DNA from: Flavisolibacter amylovorans
GTDB lineage: Bacteria; Bacteroidota; Bacteroidia; Chitinophagales; Chitinophagaceae
Length of the DNA: 64,000 nucleotides
NCBI RefSeq assembly: GCF_039541815.1
Contig: NZ_BAABGY010000007.1
Span: 496,001-560,000, forward strand
Direction: 5' to 3'
A program made the translations under genes and the position numbers. The notes under the pieces are model-generated. The model ran no database searches. It was not told the origin of the DNA and worked only from the letters and a program-made list of their open reading frames with translations. Positions 40,043 through 49,225 of the stretch are shown here, one piece after another. Within the stretch, counting starts at the first letter, position 1. Every line of letters starts with the position of its first letter.

Positions 40043-40996
40043 ATGAACGTCATCGACATCCTCTTAATACTCGTGCTTGCGGCATCGCTCTGGAGCGGCT
40101 GGCAGCGCGGCTTTCTCATTGGCTTCCTCGAGCTCATCGGCTGGGGCGGCTCCCTGCTGGCGGCTTTTTTTGGCTATCCGTACCTGGCCGGCTGGCTGCA
40201 AAGCGTCGTTCCCTCCTGGGGCGCCTGGCTGCAACCGCTTTCCTTCGTACTGATCGTACTGGCTGCCCGGGGACTCTTCGGGCTCATCAGCAACCCGCTG
40301 GTGCTGGCCGGCCGTGACTTCAACCGCCGACCGGCCAACCGGGTGCTGGGCCTGCTGCCGGGTTTCATCAACGGCGCGATCTACGCCACGCTGCTCGCGG
40401 CCCTGCTGCTGACGGTACCCATTTCGGAAACGCTTTCCGCTGTATCGCAGAAGAGCCGGATCGCCGGCATGCTGGCAAACGAGGCCGAGTGGGCCAACCG
40501 CAAGCTGGCGCCCATTTTCGACGAGGCCATCCGCCGCAGCATGACCAAGGTCGGCACCGAGGTAAAGCCGAACGAAACGGTGACGCTGCACTTTAAAGTC
40601 AAGGATCCGAACGTGCGCGAAGACCTTGAGGCGAAAATGCTGGCCCTTGTAAATGAGGAACGGGCGAAGGAAGGGCTGCCGCCCGTGAAAGCCGACCCCG
40701 AACTCGCGGCCGTGGCCCGGGCGCATGCGCGCGATATGTTTGCCCGGGGCTACTTCTCCCATTATACACCGGAAAAGACCGACCCTTTCGACCGTATGAA
40801 CGCAGCCAAGGTCAGCTTCCTCACGGCGGGCGAGAACCTCGCCCTCGGCCAGACGCTGCTCATCTGTCACCGCGGGCTGATGAACTCGCCGGGGCACCGC
40901 GCCAACATTCTTCATAAATCGTTCGGCCGCCTTGGAATAGGGGTGCTCGACGGCGGGCTGTACGGCCTCATGATCGCACAGGAGTTTCGCAACTAG
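40043..40996 (+). CDS. CvpA-CAP fusion membrane protein
   Basis: A 317-residue protein joining two domains. The first 165 residues form a CvpA-type domain with four membrane helices (NVIDILLILVLAASLWSGWQRGF ..., GRDFNRRPANRVLGLLPGFINGAIYATLL). The C-terminal part (about 190-317) is a CAP/SCP (PF00188) domain with ALVNEERAKEGLPPVK, DMFARGYFSHYTP, TAGENLALGQT and NSPGHRANIL. The CAP domain would face the periplasm. The role is unknown. The ATG at 40043 gives the normal CvpA start. Confidence 0.88.
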   Translation: MNVIDILLILVLAASLWSGWQRGFLIGFLELIGWGGSLLAAFFGYPYLAGWLQSVVPSWGAWLQPLSFVLIVLAARGLFGLISNPLVLAGRDFNRRPANRVLGLLPGFINGAIYATLLAALLLTVPISETLSAVSQKSRIAGMLANEAEWANRKLAPIFDEAIRRSMTKVGTEVKPNETVTLHFKVKDPNVREDLEAKMLALVNEERAKEGLPPVKADPELAAVARAHARDMFARGYFSHYTPEKTDPFDRMNAAKVSFLTAGENLALGQTLLICHRGLMNSPGHRANILHKSFGRLGIGVLDGGLYGLMIAQEFRN

Positions 40997-41098
40997 GAAC
41001 TCCCTGGAGGCCGTTTCAATACCCATAGTTTTTCTGTAACCGCTGAAAGGGTCGGACACGGGACGAACTCAAACGGCAGCCGGGGTACCAAAAAACAA

Positions 41099-41125
41099 AA
41101 GCCGCCCGGTGGGGCGGCTTTCAAT
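41099..41125. terminator. Terminator hairpin
   Basis: AAAGCCGCCCGGTGGGGCGGCTTT, between the CvpA-CAP gene and a convergent small gene. Confidence 0.7.
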
Positions 41126-41140
41126 ATCATGGGGTACGGA

Positions 41141-41323
41141 TCAACGCTGCTGGTTCTCGCGCGTGCGGTGGCAAAGCGTTTCCACGGAAAACGAGAAGGC
41201 CAGCGCAAAGGCAACGGCTTCCCAAAGCGATTGCTTGACGGTGAGTGCCACGATGAACATGACAAGGCAGAAGATGCAGACGACCACCGTAAGGGCATTC
41301 TTTTCAGAGAAATACTTCTTCAT
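41141..41323 (-). CDS. Small two-helix membrane protein
   Basis: A 60-residue protein with two hydrophobic segments (about 10-28, ALTVVVCIFCLVMFIVALTV, and 33-48, LWEAVAFALAFSFSV) and a charged tail. The ATG at 41323 is chosen; the open frame continues upstream, but that part lacks a likely start and its composition is unlike coding sequence. No family recognised. Confidence 0.6.
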   Translation of the reverse strand: MKKYFSEKNALTVVVCIFCLVMFIVALTVKQSLWEAVAFALAFSFSVETLCHRTRENQQR

Positions 41324-41648
41324 ATGCTGGATTTTACACGAGGCTTCAGTGAAACGACACAAAAGTAGGGAAGTGGCCGGTGAACGGGCAGCGAGCTGTC
41401 GGCGGAACGGCGGTTTTTGTCGGCAAAGCGCTGTTAAACAGCCCGGCCCGACGGAGGCCCGACGGGTTGCCCCGGGAGGTGGATAAGTGCTTCTCCATGA
41501 GCGGATTCCACAGACGGGCGCCCCGATTGTCCCAGGAACGGTACAATTGCTGAGGCGCCGGTGCCGGAATAGCCGGCAAAAACGTAACAAGACGCGCAGT
41601 TTGCTTACGGTACAGTTTTCGTTTATCCTTTACAAACACCTTGACCGT
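41324..41648. other. Intergenic region, no gene seen
   Basis: About 325 GC-rich bases between divergent small genes; it must include both promoters. GTTTGCTTACGGTACAG and TTTCGTTTATCC precede the gene at 41649 but are not clear promoter boxes. Confidence 0.4.
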
Positions 41649-41840
41649 ATGTACAACTTTACCAACTACCTGTCCAGCCACGACCGTTTCGGTATCCCCG
41701 GCACCTTTGAATTCCAGGTCAACGAGATCGCCCGAAAACTGAAGCTCCCCATCGAGGAGATCCTGCTGGCAGTGCAGGAGGTCGGCTTCGACCGCGACGA
41801 GATCCGTGAGTACATCCGCGACCGCCGCGACCGCTGCTGA
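41649..41840 (+). CDS. DUF3606-like small protein
   Basis: A 63-residue protein. INEIARKLKLPIEEILLAVQEVGFDRDEIREYIRD-type sequence, visible as VNEIARKLKLPIEE and AVQEVGFDRDEIREYI, matches the short DUF3606 helix-turn-helix-like pattern (a helix starting before a Leu-Gly, then AVxxVG and IxxYI). Function unknown; possibly DNA- or RNA-related, but nothing proves it. Confidence 0.6.
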   Translation: MYNFTNYLSSHDRFGIPGTFEFQVNEIARKLKLPIEEILLAVQEVGFDRDEIREYIRDRRDRC

Positions 41841-41869
41841 CCCGCTTCGTACGATTGCCTGACCCAAAC

Positions 41870-41912
41870 GTGCCCCTGCATGCTTCCTTCCCGGAACCAC
41901 GCAGGGGCACTC
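41870..41912 (+). terminator. Terminator of the DUF3606-like gene
   Basis: GTGCCCCTGC and GCAGGGGCAC pair around a 22-base loop, followed by TCTGTTT. Confidence 0.6.
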
Positions 41913-41928
41913 TGTTTCCGGCAGGCAC

Positions 41929-41952
41929 AAAAAATCCCGGCGGGGCCGGGAC
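41929..41952 (-). terminator. Terminator of the exported protein gene at 42024
   Basis: On the minus strand TCCCGGCCCCGCCGGGA then TTTTTTG. Confidence 0.8.
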
Positions 41953-42023
41953 TTTCGAATCGATAAAGATACAATTTGCTGCAAAGAGGCAACCTCACCT
42001 CCCAGACGTCAAACCTCGAACCA

Positions 42024-42524
42024 TTACTGTGCGGCGGGGATCAATCCCTTGGCGTCGCGCGCCAGGCAGGAGAGGGCGCGCTGCATCAGGTCCTTTTGCT
42101 CCTCGGTCAGCTTGATCTCGACGGTCTGCTTGCCGTTGGTGATGCTGATAACGCCAATCCGCTGCTCGAACAGGCGGCGGAAGCTGTAGCTCGTTTCCGG
42201 GGTGTTGCGGAAAATGATGTGAAAGAACCCCTCGCAATTCATGGTGCCGCCGCTGCGGTAGGTGTTGCGCAGGCGGGTGCCGGAAAAGTTCACGACGGCG
42301 CTCGACTGGTCGTTGAAGCACAAGGCATCGCCGCCGAGGGCGAAAAAGAGATCGATCTCCTTGGCATTGGCCTCGGCGCTGAATTTGTGGTCCCCGAGCC
42401 GGATCAGTCCGGTAGAAAGGCGAACCTCCTTTGTATAGGGATCGCGGTCAGATTTGAGGCTACAGGAATCCTGGGCGGAAGAGAAGAGCGGAGCGGAGAG
42501 TAGCAGGAAGAGCAATTTTTTCAT
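42024..42524 (-). CDS. Exported protein of unknown function
   Basis: A 166-residue protein with a signal peptide (MKKLLFLLLSAPLFSSA, cleaved before QDSCSL). The mature part has Cys4, Cys52 and Cys80 positions that could form disulfides, alternating strands (STGLIRLGDHKFSAEA, KEIDLFFALGGDALCF) and a C-terminal helix (TEEQKDLMQRALSCLARDA). I do not recognise a family. Convergent with the DUF3606-like gene. Confidence 0.7.
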   Translation of the reverse strand: MKKLLFLLLSAPLFSSAQDSCSLKSDRDPYTKEVRLSTGLIRLGDHKFSAEANAKEIDLFFALGGDALCFNDQSSAVVNFSGTRLRNTYRSGGTMNCEGFFHIIFRNTPETSYSFRRLFEQRIGVISITNGKQTVEIKLTEEQKDLMQRALSCLARDAKGLIPAAQ

Positions 42525-42705
42525 GTAGGCGTATTCAGGATTTAAAGATACGGGAGGCCCCCGAACCGGATAGATGCGATTGGCACACCAAAGGTTGCCC
42601 GGCCGGCTGACCGGAACGCCGCCGGTGGAAAAAAAGTTGCGCGGATCCCGGCATTTGACGGAACTTTAAGGCCACGGCACAGTTAACAACGAACGAACCA
42701 AGCTT

Positions 42706-43560
42706 ATGAAGACAATCTTTAGAATCGGCACCGGCTGCCTGCTGGCAGCGCCCCTTTTCCTTTCCTGTTCCGGCAGCGACCGCAGCACCGGGGAAGGAGC
42801 CACTACGAGCAGCAGCGCCGCCCGGCCGGCCGCCATCCGGGAAGAGGCCGTGACGATTACGGCGTACCGGGCCACGCTTCAATGCTTTCTCTATACCGAC
42901 AGCGCTAACAAATCGCCACGCCCCGCGGTCATTGTGATACCGGAATGGTGGGGGCTCAACGATTATGCGAAAGGCCGCGCCCGGCAGCTCGCGGGCCTGG
43001 GGTACACGGCCCTGGCACTCGACATGTACGGCAACGGGCAGGTGGCCGCCGACCCTAAGGCCGCTATTGCACTCGCCACCCCGTTCTATACCGACCCGGC
43101 GAAAGGCTCCGGCCGGCTGGCTGCCGCCCTCGAGTACCTGAAGGGGCGCCCCGAGACCGATACGGCGCGCACCGGCGCCATGGGCTATTGCTTCGGCGGC
43201 ACGATGGCGTTGCTCGGTGCACGCTCCGGGCTTCCGTTTGCCGGGGTGGTCTCTTTTCACGGCGACTTCCCCGAAGGCCCCTGGCCCAGGGACGCCTACC
43301 GCGGCAACGTGCTGATCTGCCACGGCGCGGCCGACAGCATGGTCAGCAGGGCTTCCTTCGAAGCGTTTGGCCGGAAGCTCGACTCGGCTGCTGTCCGCCA
43401 TACCGATAGATCCTATCCCAACAGCACCCATGCCTTCACCAACCCCGACGCAACCGCTACCGGCGCACGGTTTGGGCTTCCCATCCGCTACAACGGTGCG
43501 GCCGACACGGCCTCCTGGACTGATATGCAGGCTTTCTGGCGCTCGGTGTTCGGGCGCTGA
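42706..43560 (+). CDS. Dienelactone hydrolase family lipoprotein
   Basis: A 284-residue alpha/beta hydrolase with a lipoprotein signal ending LFLSC (Cys21) and a Ser/Thr/Gly linker. The nucleophile is Cys162 in GYCFGG, as in true dienelactone hydrolases; the acid is in CHGAADSMV and the His in NSTHAFTNP. Family proteins hydrolyse esters or lactones; the substrate here is unknown. Being a lipoprotein it acts in the periplasm or at the outer membrane. Confidence 0.9.
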   Translation: MKTIFRIGTGCLLAAPLFLSCSGSDRSTGEGATTSSSAARPAAIREEAVTITAYRATLQCFLYTDSANKSPRPAVIVIPEWWGLNDYAKGRARQLAGLGYTALALDMYGNGQVAADPKAAIALATPFYTDPAKGSGRLAAALEYLKGRPETDTARTGAMGYCFGGTMALLGARSGLPFAGVVSFHGDFPEGPWPRDAYRGNVLICHGAADSMVSRASFEAFGRKLDSAAVRHTDRSYPNSTHAFTNPDATATGARFGLPIRYNGAADTASWTDMQAFWRSVFGR

Positions 43561-43593
43561 CGAACGATTCCCTGCCCTCTTGTTTTATAGATG

Positions 43594-43620
43594 GCGGCCG
43601 TAGTCTTGCGGCCGCTTTTT
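43594..43620 (+). terminator. Terminator of the dienelactone hydrolase gene
   Basis: GCGGCCGTAGTCTTGCGGCCGC followed by TTTTT. Confidence 0.85.
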
Positions 43621-43738
43621 CATGCGCAATTTTTAGGGAACTCCCTGTGTCGCGAGTCCTTTGCGCCTTGTTAAACCGCTTCCCGGTACGCCGGCGGTTT
43701 CCGATATTTGGGTACCCGTACAAATACCGGTTCCTGCA

Positions 43739-44740
43739 ATGCGCTTCCTGTTCGTCTTGCTCCTGATCTCCTTGATAGTTACCCGCCCCGCCGCGGCCCA
43801 ACGCGTCTCCGACGAGCTGGTGGATGCGCATGCCGTTACGGTAACCGGCGACCGCCCCGACACGCTTGCGGCGCGGCTGACGCGGCCCTTCCGAACCGAC
43901 CGAGAGAAGGTGCGCGCCCTCTTCCGGTGGGTGGCTCACTACATCGCCTACGAGGTGCGTAGCCCCCGGATGCCGAAGCAGGTACGCGATACGGCCTGGG
44001 ACGGTCTGCCACTCGACGAGCGGGTGGCCTACGCCACGCTGCGCCGTCGCTCGGGCGTGTGCGAGGGCTTTGCCCGCCTCTTCAACACCCTGTGCCACTA
44101 CGCTGGCATCCGCTCAGAGCTCGTATCGGGCTACGTGCGCAACGACGACGACCGCACCGACCGCGGCGTACTGCCCAACCACAGCTGGAACGCCGTTTAC
44201 TTCGACAGCTCCTGGCACCTGCTCGACGCCACCTGGGCCGCCGGATATATGTTCGGCAACACCAGCGATTTCGTACGTGCCTACGACAACTTCTACTTCC
44301 TGACGCCGCCGGAAAAAATGATCCGGAACCATTACCCGGAAGACTTCCGCTGGACCCTGATGAAAACCGTTCCGCCCCTGCGCGAGCTGCGCTACCACCC
44401 GTTCCGCACGACCGCCTCCCTCAAATACCGCATCCGGCAAACACTCCCGGCTTCGGGCACCATCACGGCCGTCCCGGGCGACACCCTCCGGTTTACCGTG
44501 GAACTGCAGGCGCCGGTACGACCCGATGCGATTGCGCCGGACGAGGACGACCCCAAGGACTTGTACCCGAAGCGTGCCCGCCAGGCGCTGCTGGAGCCGG
44601 AGGCGTCCTTCGGCACCCGCCGCCTCCGTTATACCTACGTGCTCCGGCCCGGTGTTGAATGGATCACCCTCCGGTGCAACTCCGACGCCATCCTCCACTA
44701 CCAGGTGCTGCCCCGTCCGGTTCCCGACCCGGGGCAGTGA
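43739..44740 (+). CDS. Exported transglutaminase-like protein
   Basis: A 333-residue protein with a signal peptide (MRFLFVLLLISLIVTRPAAA). The transglutaminase-core catalytic triad is visible: Cys in RSGVCEGFARLFNTLC, His in NHSWNAVYFDSSWHLLD, and Asp in LLDATWAAGY. A beta-rich C-terminal part (about 225-333) follows. The family includes peptidases, but reactions and substrates vary. The upstream ATG/TTG alternatives would break the signal peptide. Confidence 0.88.
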   Translation: MRFLFVLLLISLIVTRPAAAQRVSDELVDAHAVTVTGDRPDTLAARLTRPFRTDREKVRALFRWVAHYIAYEVRSPRMPKQVRDTAWDGLPLDERVAYATLRRRSGVCEGFARLFNTLCHYAGIRSELVSGYVRNDDDRTDRGVLPNHSWNAVYFDSSWHLLDATWAAGYMFGNTSDFVRAYDNFYFLTPPEKMIRNHYPEDFRWTLMKTVPPLRELRYHPFRTTASLKYRIRQTLPASGTITAVPGDTLRFTVELQAPVRPDAIAPDEDDPKDLYPKRARQALLEPEASFGTRRLRYTYVLRPGVEWITLRCNSDAILHYQVLPRPVPDPGQ

Positions 44741-44911
44741 ACACTTTTCTTCATTTTTCTATCCTCCTGTAACCGCCCCGCTCCGCGGGTAGTCTGATCC
44801 TGGGTAAACCGATTTGAAAATTGTGTACGTGGACTGTAACCTTGCAAGACCGGCCGTAGTCAGATCCCGTAGACAAGCGACAAAAAACATTAACCCATAA
44901 AACTTAATCCC

Positions 44912-45265
44912 ATGGATGGCGCTGGAATCTTAGTACCGATCACCCTCTTCCTGAGCAGTTCGGCCATGATCTTCGGAATTTATTACCTGCGGACCCGCGA
45001 GAACCTCGCGATCCTCGAAAAAGGCAAGGACCCCCGTTCGCCCCGCCCGTACAACAACCTCCGCCTCGGGTTGCTGCTGATCGGCGGTGGCCTCGGGCTC
45101 CTGCTTGCTTACCTGATCGACATGTTCGTGACGACCCAAAACGACATCGAGCCGCTGTACTTCGCGCTCATCGCCATCGGCGGCGGCGGCGGCCTGCTCG
45201 GGTCGTACCAGGCAGAGAAGCGGGCCATGGAGCGCACCCCTGACCTGTACCGGAGGGAGCCTTGA
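44912..45265 (+). CDS. Small membrane protein, DUF6249-like
   Basis: A 117-residue membrane protein with three hydrophobic segments (ILVPITLFLSSSAMIFGIYYL, LGLLLIGGGLGLLLAYLI, LYFALIAIGGGGGLLGSY). The segment YYLRTRENLAILEKGKDP between the first two resembles the DUF6249 family. Function unknown. Confidence 0.75.
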   Translation: MDGAGILVPITLFLSSSAMIFGIYYLRTRENLAILEKGKDPRSPRPYNNLRLGLLLIGGGLGLLLAYLIDMFVTTQNDIEPLYFALIAIGGGGGLLGSYQAEKRAMERTPDLYRREP

Positions 45266-45270
45266 GGCGG

Positions 45271-45301
45271 GAATAGGCAATCGGGAATCGGTAATGCCGA
45301 T
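45271..45301. repeat. Heptamer array (GCAATCGG type)
   Basis: GAATAGGCAATCGGGAATCG then GTAATGCCGAT, close to 7-bp periodicity with a palindromic outline; it follows the DUF6249-like stop codon. Confidence 0.55.
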
Positions 45302-45340
45302 CCGGGCCAACTGCTGTTTCGCGCTGACGAACATCGTTCA

Positions 45341-45375
45341 TTGAAAAAGCATCCTTCATAGGGATGCTTTTTCAA
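45341..45375. terminator. Bidirectional terminator
   Basis: TTGAAAAAGCATCC and GGATGCTTTTTCAA pair over a seven-base loop between convergent genes. Confidence 0.9.
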
Positions 45376-45429
45376 TTCTACCAGTATTGTTTTCAACAAA
45401 TACCCGAAAGGAGCTACAGCTACTTTTCT

Positions 45430-45457
45430 ATTGCCGATTGCCGATTCCCGATTGCCG
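45430..45457. repeat. Heptamer array (ATTGCCG type)
   Basis: ATTGCCG, ATTGCCG, ATTCCCG, ATTGCCG, exactly 7 bp each, four bases before the S41 protease stop codon (minus strand). Confidence 0.8.
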
Positions 45458-45460
45458 TTC

Positions 45461-47053
45461 TTATTGCCCCAGCGCCTCCAGGCCCTTCTGCACCACGCGG
45501 TCGGTGCTGTTGGCTACCTGGTAAAAGCCGCTCGTGCGCCAGCGCAGGCGGGCCAGGTAAGCCCGGATCCTGTTCTGTACTTCCACCTTGTCGCGCTCAG
45601 GAATGACGCCCAGGTTGATGCTGTCTTTGCGGGCAAAGTCGACTAGGCCCTTCCAGGCAGTCTCCGTACTGACGAACTTCTGCGCAAACTCCGCCGGGGT
45701 CTTATAGACCGCGAGCGCAGCGCGGTTGTCCATGTAGAAGTGATACACGTAGTTGTTGAAGCGGCCGTCGAGGTACAGCTTGGTGATGCTTTGTGTGTAC
45801 ATGCTCGTGTCGATGGGCACAAAAACGTCCGGCATGATGCCGCCGCCGCCATAGACCTTGCGTCCGCCCTTGGTGCTGTACACCTTTTCCTTGCTGAGGT
45901 GGATGGAGTCGGGGTTGATCATCTCACCGCTGTGATAGCGCTCGAGAAGGTCGTCCATATATACCTTCTTCCCCTTGTCGTACGGACGCTGGATGCTGCG
46001 CCCGAGCGGGGTGAAATAGCGGGCCACGGTGAGCCGGATGGCCGAGCCGTCGGTGAGCGGGTACTGCTCCTGTACGAGGCCTTTCCCAAAGGAGCGGCGG
46101 CCGACGATGGTGGCCCGGTCGAGGTCCTGGAGGGCGCCCGCAAGGATCTCGGAGGCGGAGGCCGTGAGCTCGTCCACCAGTACCACCAGCTTGCCCTTTT
46201 CGAACATCCCCTCTTTCTGTGCGCGATACTCGCGCTTTTCCGAGTTCGTGCCTTCAGTATACACAATCAGGTTGCTGCCGGCGATGAACTCGTCGGCGAT
46301 GAACACCGCCTGATTCACGAGACCGCCGCCGTTGCCGCGCAGGTCGAGCATGAGCGATTTCATGCCCTGAGCCTGCAGGTCCTCGAGGGCACGCATGAAC
46401 TCCTGGTAGGTGGTTTCGGAGAACTTGTTGAGGCGGATATACCCGTTGCCCGCACTGATCATATAAGCGGCGTCGAGAGAGGGGAGCGGGATGGTGCCCC
46501 GGGTGACGTAGAAATACTGTACCGTGTTGTTGCGCAGTACCGACAGCTTCACGCGGGAGCCGCCCGAGCCGCGGATCATCCGGCGGATCTCGTCGGAGGG
46601 AAGCGTCTTGCTCACCACGCTGGAATCGTCTACCTTGATGATGCGGTCGCCGATCTGGAGGCCTGCCTTATCCGCGGGCCCGCCGGGCACCACGTACAGC
46701 ACGTTCACGGTATCGGAGAAAATATTGAATTCCACCCCGATGCCCTGGAAGTTACCGGTAATGTCCTCGTTGGCCTCGGCCACGTCGCGGTTGGGGATGT
46801 ATACGGAGTGCGGATCGAGCTGGTTCATGAGCCCGTCCATGGCATTGTCCTGCAGCGAATCGATCTTCACCTTGTCTACATACTTGCTCCGGATCAGGTC
46901 GATGGCCTCCTGCAGCGAACTGCGCTGCTCGCGGGCAAAGAAGCCCTGCTTGCCGCCCGTTTGCTGGTGCAGCCGGAAGCCGAAGAACATACCGGCGATC
47001 ATCACCAGGGAAAAGACCAGGGGCAGCCAGACCTGCCATTTTTTATTTATCAT
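45461..47053 (-). CDS. S41-family C-terminal processing protease
   Basis: A 530-residue periplasmic protease anchored by an N-terminal helix (residues 8-24, WLPLVFSLVMIAGMFFG). A PDZ domain (about 90-180, GIGVEF...GPADKAGLQIGDRIIKVD) regulates the tail-specific protease domain, which shows the Ser nucleophile in ELTASASEILAG and the Lys of the Ser-Lys dyad in SFGKGLVQ. It cleaves C-terminal tails of envelope proteins. It has an extra C-terminal region of about 130 residues. Divergent from the sugar-kinase-like gene. Confidence 0.93.
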   Translation of the reverse strand: MINKKWQVWLPLVFSLVMIAGMFFGFRLHQQTGGKQGFFAREQRSSLQEAIDLIRSKYVDKVKIDSLQDNAMDGLMNQLDPHSVYIPNRDVAEANEDITGNFQGIGVEFNIFSDTVNVLYVVPGGPADKAGLQIGDRIIKVDDSSVVSKTLPSDEIRRMIRGSGGSRVKLSVLRNNTVQYFYVTRGTIPLPSLDAAYMISAGNGYIRLNKFSETTYQEFMRALEDLQAQGMKSLMLDLRGNGGGLVNQAVFIADEFIAGSNLIVYTEGTNSEKREYRAQKEGMFEKGKLVVLVDELTASASEILAGALQDLDRATIVGRRSFGKGLVQEQYPLTDGSAIRLTVARYFTPLGRSIQRPYDKGKKVYMDDLLERYHSGEMINPDSIHLSKEKVYSTKGGRKVYGGGGIMPDVFVPIDTSMYTQSITKLYLDGRFNNYVYHFYMDNRAALAVYKTPAEFAQKFVSTETAWKGLVDFARKDSINLGVIPERDKVEVQNRIRAYLARLRWRTSGFYQVANSTDRVVQKGLEALGQ

Positions 47054-47152
47054 CGTCTGTCGTTACGTTGTAATTTGTTGCAAAATAGGCCATTTGCAAA
47101 AAATGCCGTTTGTTCGCGCATCATTTCAACAAACCCTTAAGCTGTTCCGTTC

Positions 47153-48010
47153 ATGGCTGCTACGCTGATCGCCGACTGCGGCGCCACCAAGTCTGAGTGG
47201 GTGCTCGTGCACTCTGGCAAACGCAAGACTGTCTTTACGCAGGGCATCAGTCCGTACTTCCTGAGTACCGACGCGATCGTGGAACTGCTGGAGCGGGAAC
47301 TGCTTAAAAAGCTCAAGGGAATAACGGTTTCCGAGGTCTTTTATTACGGTACCGGCTGCGCCAACCCGGCCAATGCGAAGAGTGTGAAAACGGCGCTCAA
47401 GCGCTGCTTCCCGGAGGCGCGCGCCGAGGTGGCCACCGACCTGCTTGCCGCCGCCCGCGCCGTGTGCGGCCGCGAGAAAGGCATTGCCTGTATCCTGGGC
47501 ACCGGCTCCAATTCGGGCTACTATAACGGCAGCAAGATCATGAAGAATTCGCCCGGGCTGGGCTACGTGCTCGGCGACGAGGCCTCCGGCGCCTACCTCG
47601 GCCGGAAAGTGCTCCAGTATTACCTCTACAACACCTTCGACGAGGAACTGCGCGCGCGCTTCGATGCCCGCTTCGCGACCACGCCCGTAGAGATCCTCGA
47701 CAACGTTTACAAGCAGCCCCTGCCGAACCGCTACCTGGCTACGTTTACGATCTTCCTGGCCGAGAACCGCGGCCATTTCATGATCGAGAACATCATCGAG
47801 GACGGCCTCAACGACTTCTTCTTCACGCACCTGTCCAAGTACCCCGAGATCTGGCGCTATCCCGTAGGCTTCGTAGGCTCCGTGTCGTGGGGCTTCCGCG
47901 ACGTGCTGGCCGACCTCTGTTCGTCGTACGGCTTCGAGCTCGGCACCATCCTCAAAAACCCGATGGACGGCCTCGTGCGCTACCATGCGGGCGTGGCACA
48001 GAAATCATAA
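47153..48010 (+). CDS. BadF/BadG/BcrA/BcrD ATPase, GlcNAc/MurNAc-kinase-like
   Basis: A 285-residue ASKHA-fold protein. The N-terminal phosphate motif is IADCGATKSEWVL (DxGxTKxxW), the second GTGSNSGYYNG, and GLGYVLGDEASGAYLG the adenosine region. These are typical of N-acetylglucosamine kinases. It likely phosphorylates an amino sugar recovered from cell-wall turnover, though this is inference; no transport or turnover genes are adjacent. Confidence 0.88.
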   Translation: MAATLIADCGATKSEWVLVHSGKRKTVFTQGISPYFLSTDAIVELLERELLKKLKGITVSEVFYYGTGCANPANAKSVKTALKRCFPEARAEVATDLLAAARAVCGREKGIACILGTGSNSGYYNGSKIMKNSPGLGYVLGDEASGAYLGRKVLQYYLYNTFDEELRARFDARFATTPVEILDNVYKQPLPNRYLATFTIFLAENRGHFMIENIIEDGLNDFFFTHLSKYPEIWRYPVGFVGSVSWGFRDVLADLCSSYGFELGTILKNPMDGLVRYHAGVAQKS

Positions 48011-48046
48011 TGGGATAATTGGAGGATGGGGTAATGGGGTAATTCG
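48008..48046. repeat. Octamer array, GGGGTAAT type
   Basis: GGGATAAT, TGGAGGAT, GGGGTAAT, GGGGTAAT, TCG, starting in the stop codon of the kinase-like gene. Confidence 0.75.
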
Positions 48047-48167
48047 TTACCGCTCGAAAGATTGGGATATCAGCGCCGGCTTTGTATTTTGTTAATAGGA
48101 CGGTAAGTTGCCTTAATTGAGTGACCATTACGGAAATTTGCAGTTGATGCCGCTTGCGAAAGGCGAT

Positions 48168-48201
48168 CATCCCATTACCCCATTATCCCATTACCCCATT
48201 C
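48168..48201. repeat. Octamer array, CCCATTAC type (complement of the preceding)
   Basis: CCCATTAC, CCCATTAT, CCCATTAC, CCCATTCG, six bases before the next ATG. It is the complement of the array at 48008, so both can pair across 120 bases. Confidence 0.8.
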
Positions 48202-48206
48202 GCACT

Positions 48207-48773
48207 ATGCACGATATCGAACCCTTTTACAACTGGCGCCACGTCTATGTGAGCGAGGAGGACGAGCGGTCGCCGTTCTTTCAGCGGCAATACTCGGAGT
48301 TCGAGTTCAGCCAGACGGTATACAACTTCTACATTCACCCGCAATGGGATGAGTTCGGCTCCCGTACGCTGTACCTGAAAGTGCTGCAGGCCGACTACGA
48401 CGAGCACTATGCCGTGATCGAGCTGCTGGGGGAGTGGAACGATGCCATCGAGAACGACATCATGGCCCTGAAGCGCGACGTGGTGGACAAGTTCGAGCAG
48501 GAGGGCATCCATAAATTCATCCTCATCGCCGAGAACGTGCTCAACTTTCACAGCGGCGACCGCGATTATTACGAGGAATGGCACGAGGACGTGAGCGACG
48601 AGAACGGCTGGATCGTTTGCCTCAACATGCCGGAGGCCACGCAGCACGATTTCCGAAAGGCCAAGATCAATTATTACGTGGAGCTCATGGAGCTTTCCAA
48701 CTGGCGCACCTACCGGCCCTTTCACCTGTTCAAGAAGATCGACGAGGAGCTCGGGCGCAGGCTCGCGCTCTAG
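48207..48773 (+). CDS. Conserved protein of unknown function
   Basis: A 188-residue acidic soluble protein without recognisable motifs. It is rich in aromatic and acidic residues (YNWRHVYVSEEDERSPFF, NFHSGDRDYYEEWHED). The predicted pattern is mixed alpha/beta with a C-terminal helix (FHLFKKIDEELGRRLAL). It has the composition of neighbours, so is probably a native gene of the lineage. The ATG at 48207 follows directly on an octamer array. Confidence 0.7.
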   Translation: MHDIEPFYNWRHVYVSEEDERSPFFQRQYSEFEFSQTVYNFYIHPQWDEFGSRTLYLKVLQADYDEHYAVIELLGEWNDAIENDIMALKRDVVDKFEQEGIHKFILIAENVLNFHSGDRDYYEEWHEDVSDENGWIVCLNMPEATQHDFRKAKINYYVELMELSNWRTYRPFHLFKKIDEELGRRLAL

Positions 48774-48808
48774 GATCTCTGATCTGTGATTTCAGATTTC
48801 AGATTTAT
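48774..48808. repeat. Heptamer array (TGATTTC type)
   Basis: ATCTCTG, ATCTGTG, ATTTCAG, ATTTCAG, ATTTATT, just after the stop codon of the preceding gene. Confidence 0.7.
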
Positions 48809-49225
48809 TGCTGACGTACGAAGCCAAGGACGCAGAAAGCAGTTTTTCAGGTACTTGGTCGAAGAATAGGATCGTCGCGGTCAACTGTTTAATTGAGTAT
48901 GCCGATCGTTGTCTTCTACCGAGAAATTTGGTGGTTCTTAATCATGTTTTGAAATCCTAGGATTTCCACGAAAAAAGGCCTTCCGAAAATTGACTGTGAA
49001 AAGGTGCCAAAGCGCCCTTCGTTTGTCGAACAAAGTTGCCTGTCAAACGTTCCATTTTGGCGTGAGGCGAGTGTTGAACACAAGGCAGAAAAATGTAGTA
49101 TTAGGTGTACGAAGTACACATTCACAAAGGGTTTCTCGGGCCTTCCTATTTTTCAATGCGTTACACTTTTTTGACAAACCGCTCGTAACTTCGCGCATAA
49201 TTTTTCAATCCCCCTCTGACTGATT
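48809..49225. other. Long AT-richer leader region of sdhC
   Basis: About 415 bases, of lower GC than the surroundings, with no gene seen. TTGACAAACC and TAACTTCG near 49171-49193 resemble promoter parts, but the spacing of 12 bases is too short for the Bacteroidota consensus. Confidence 0.4.
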
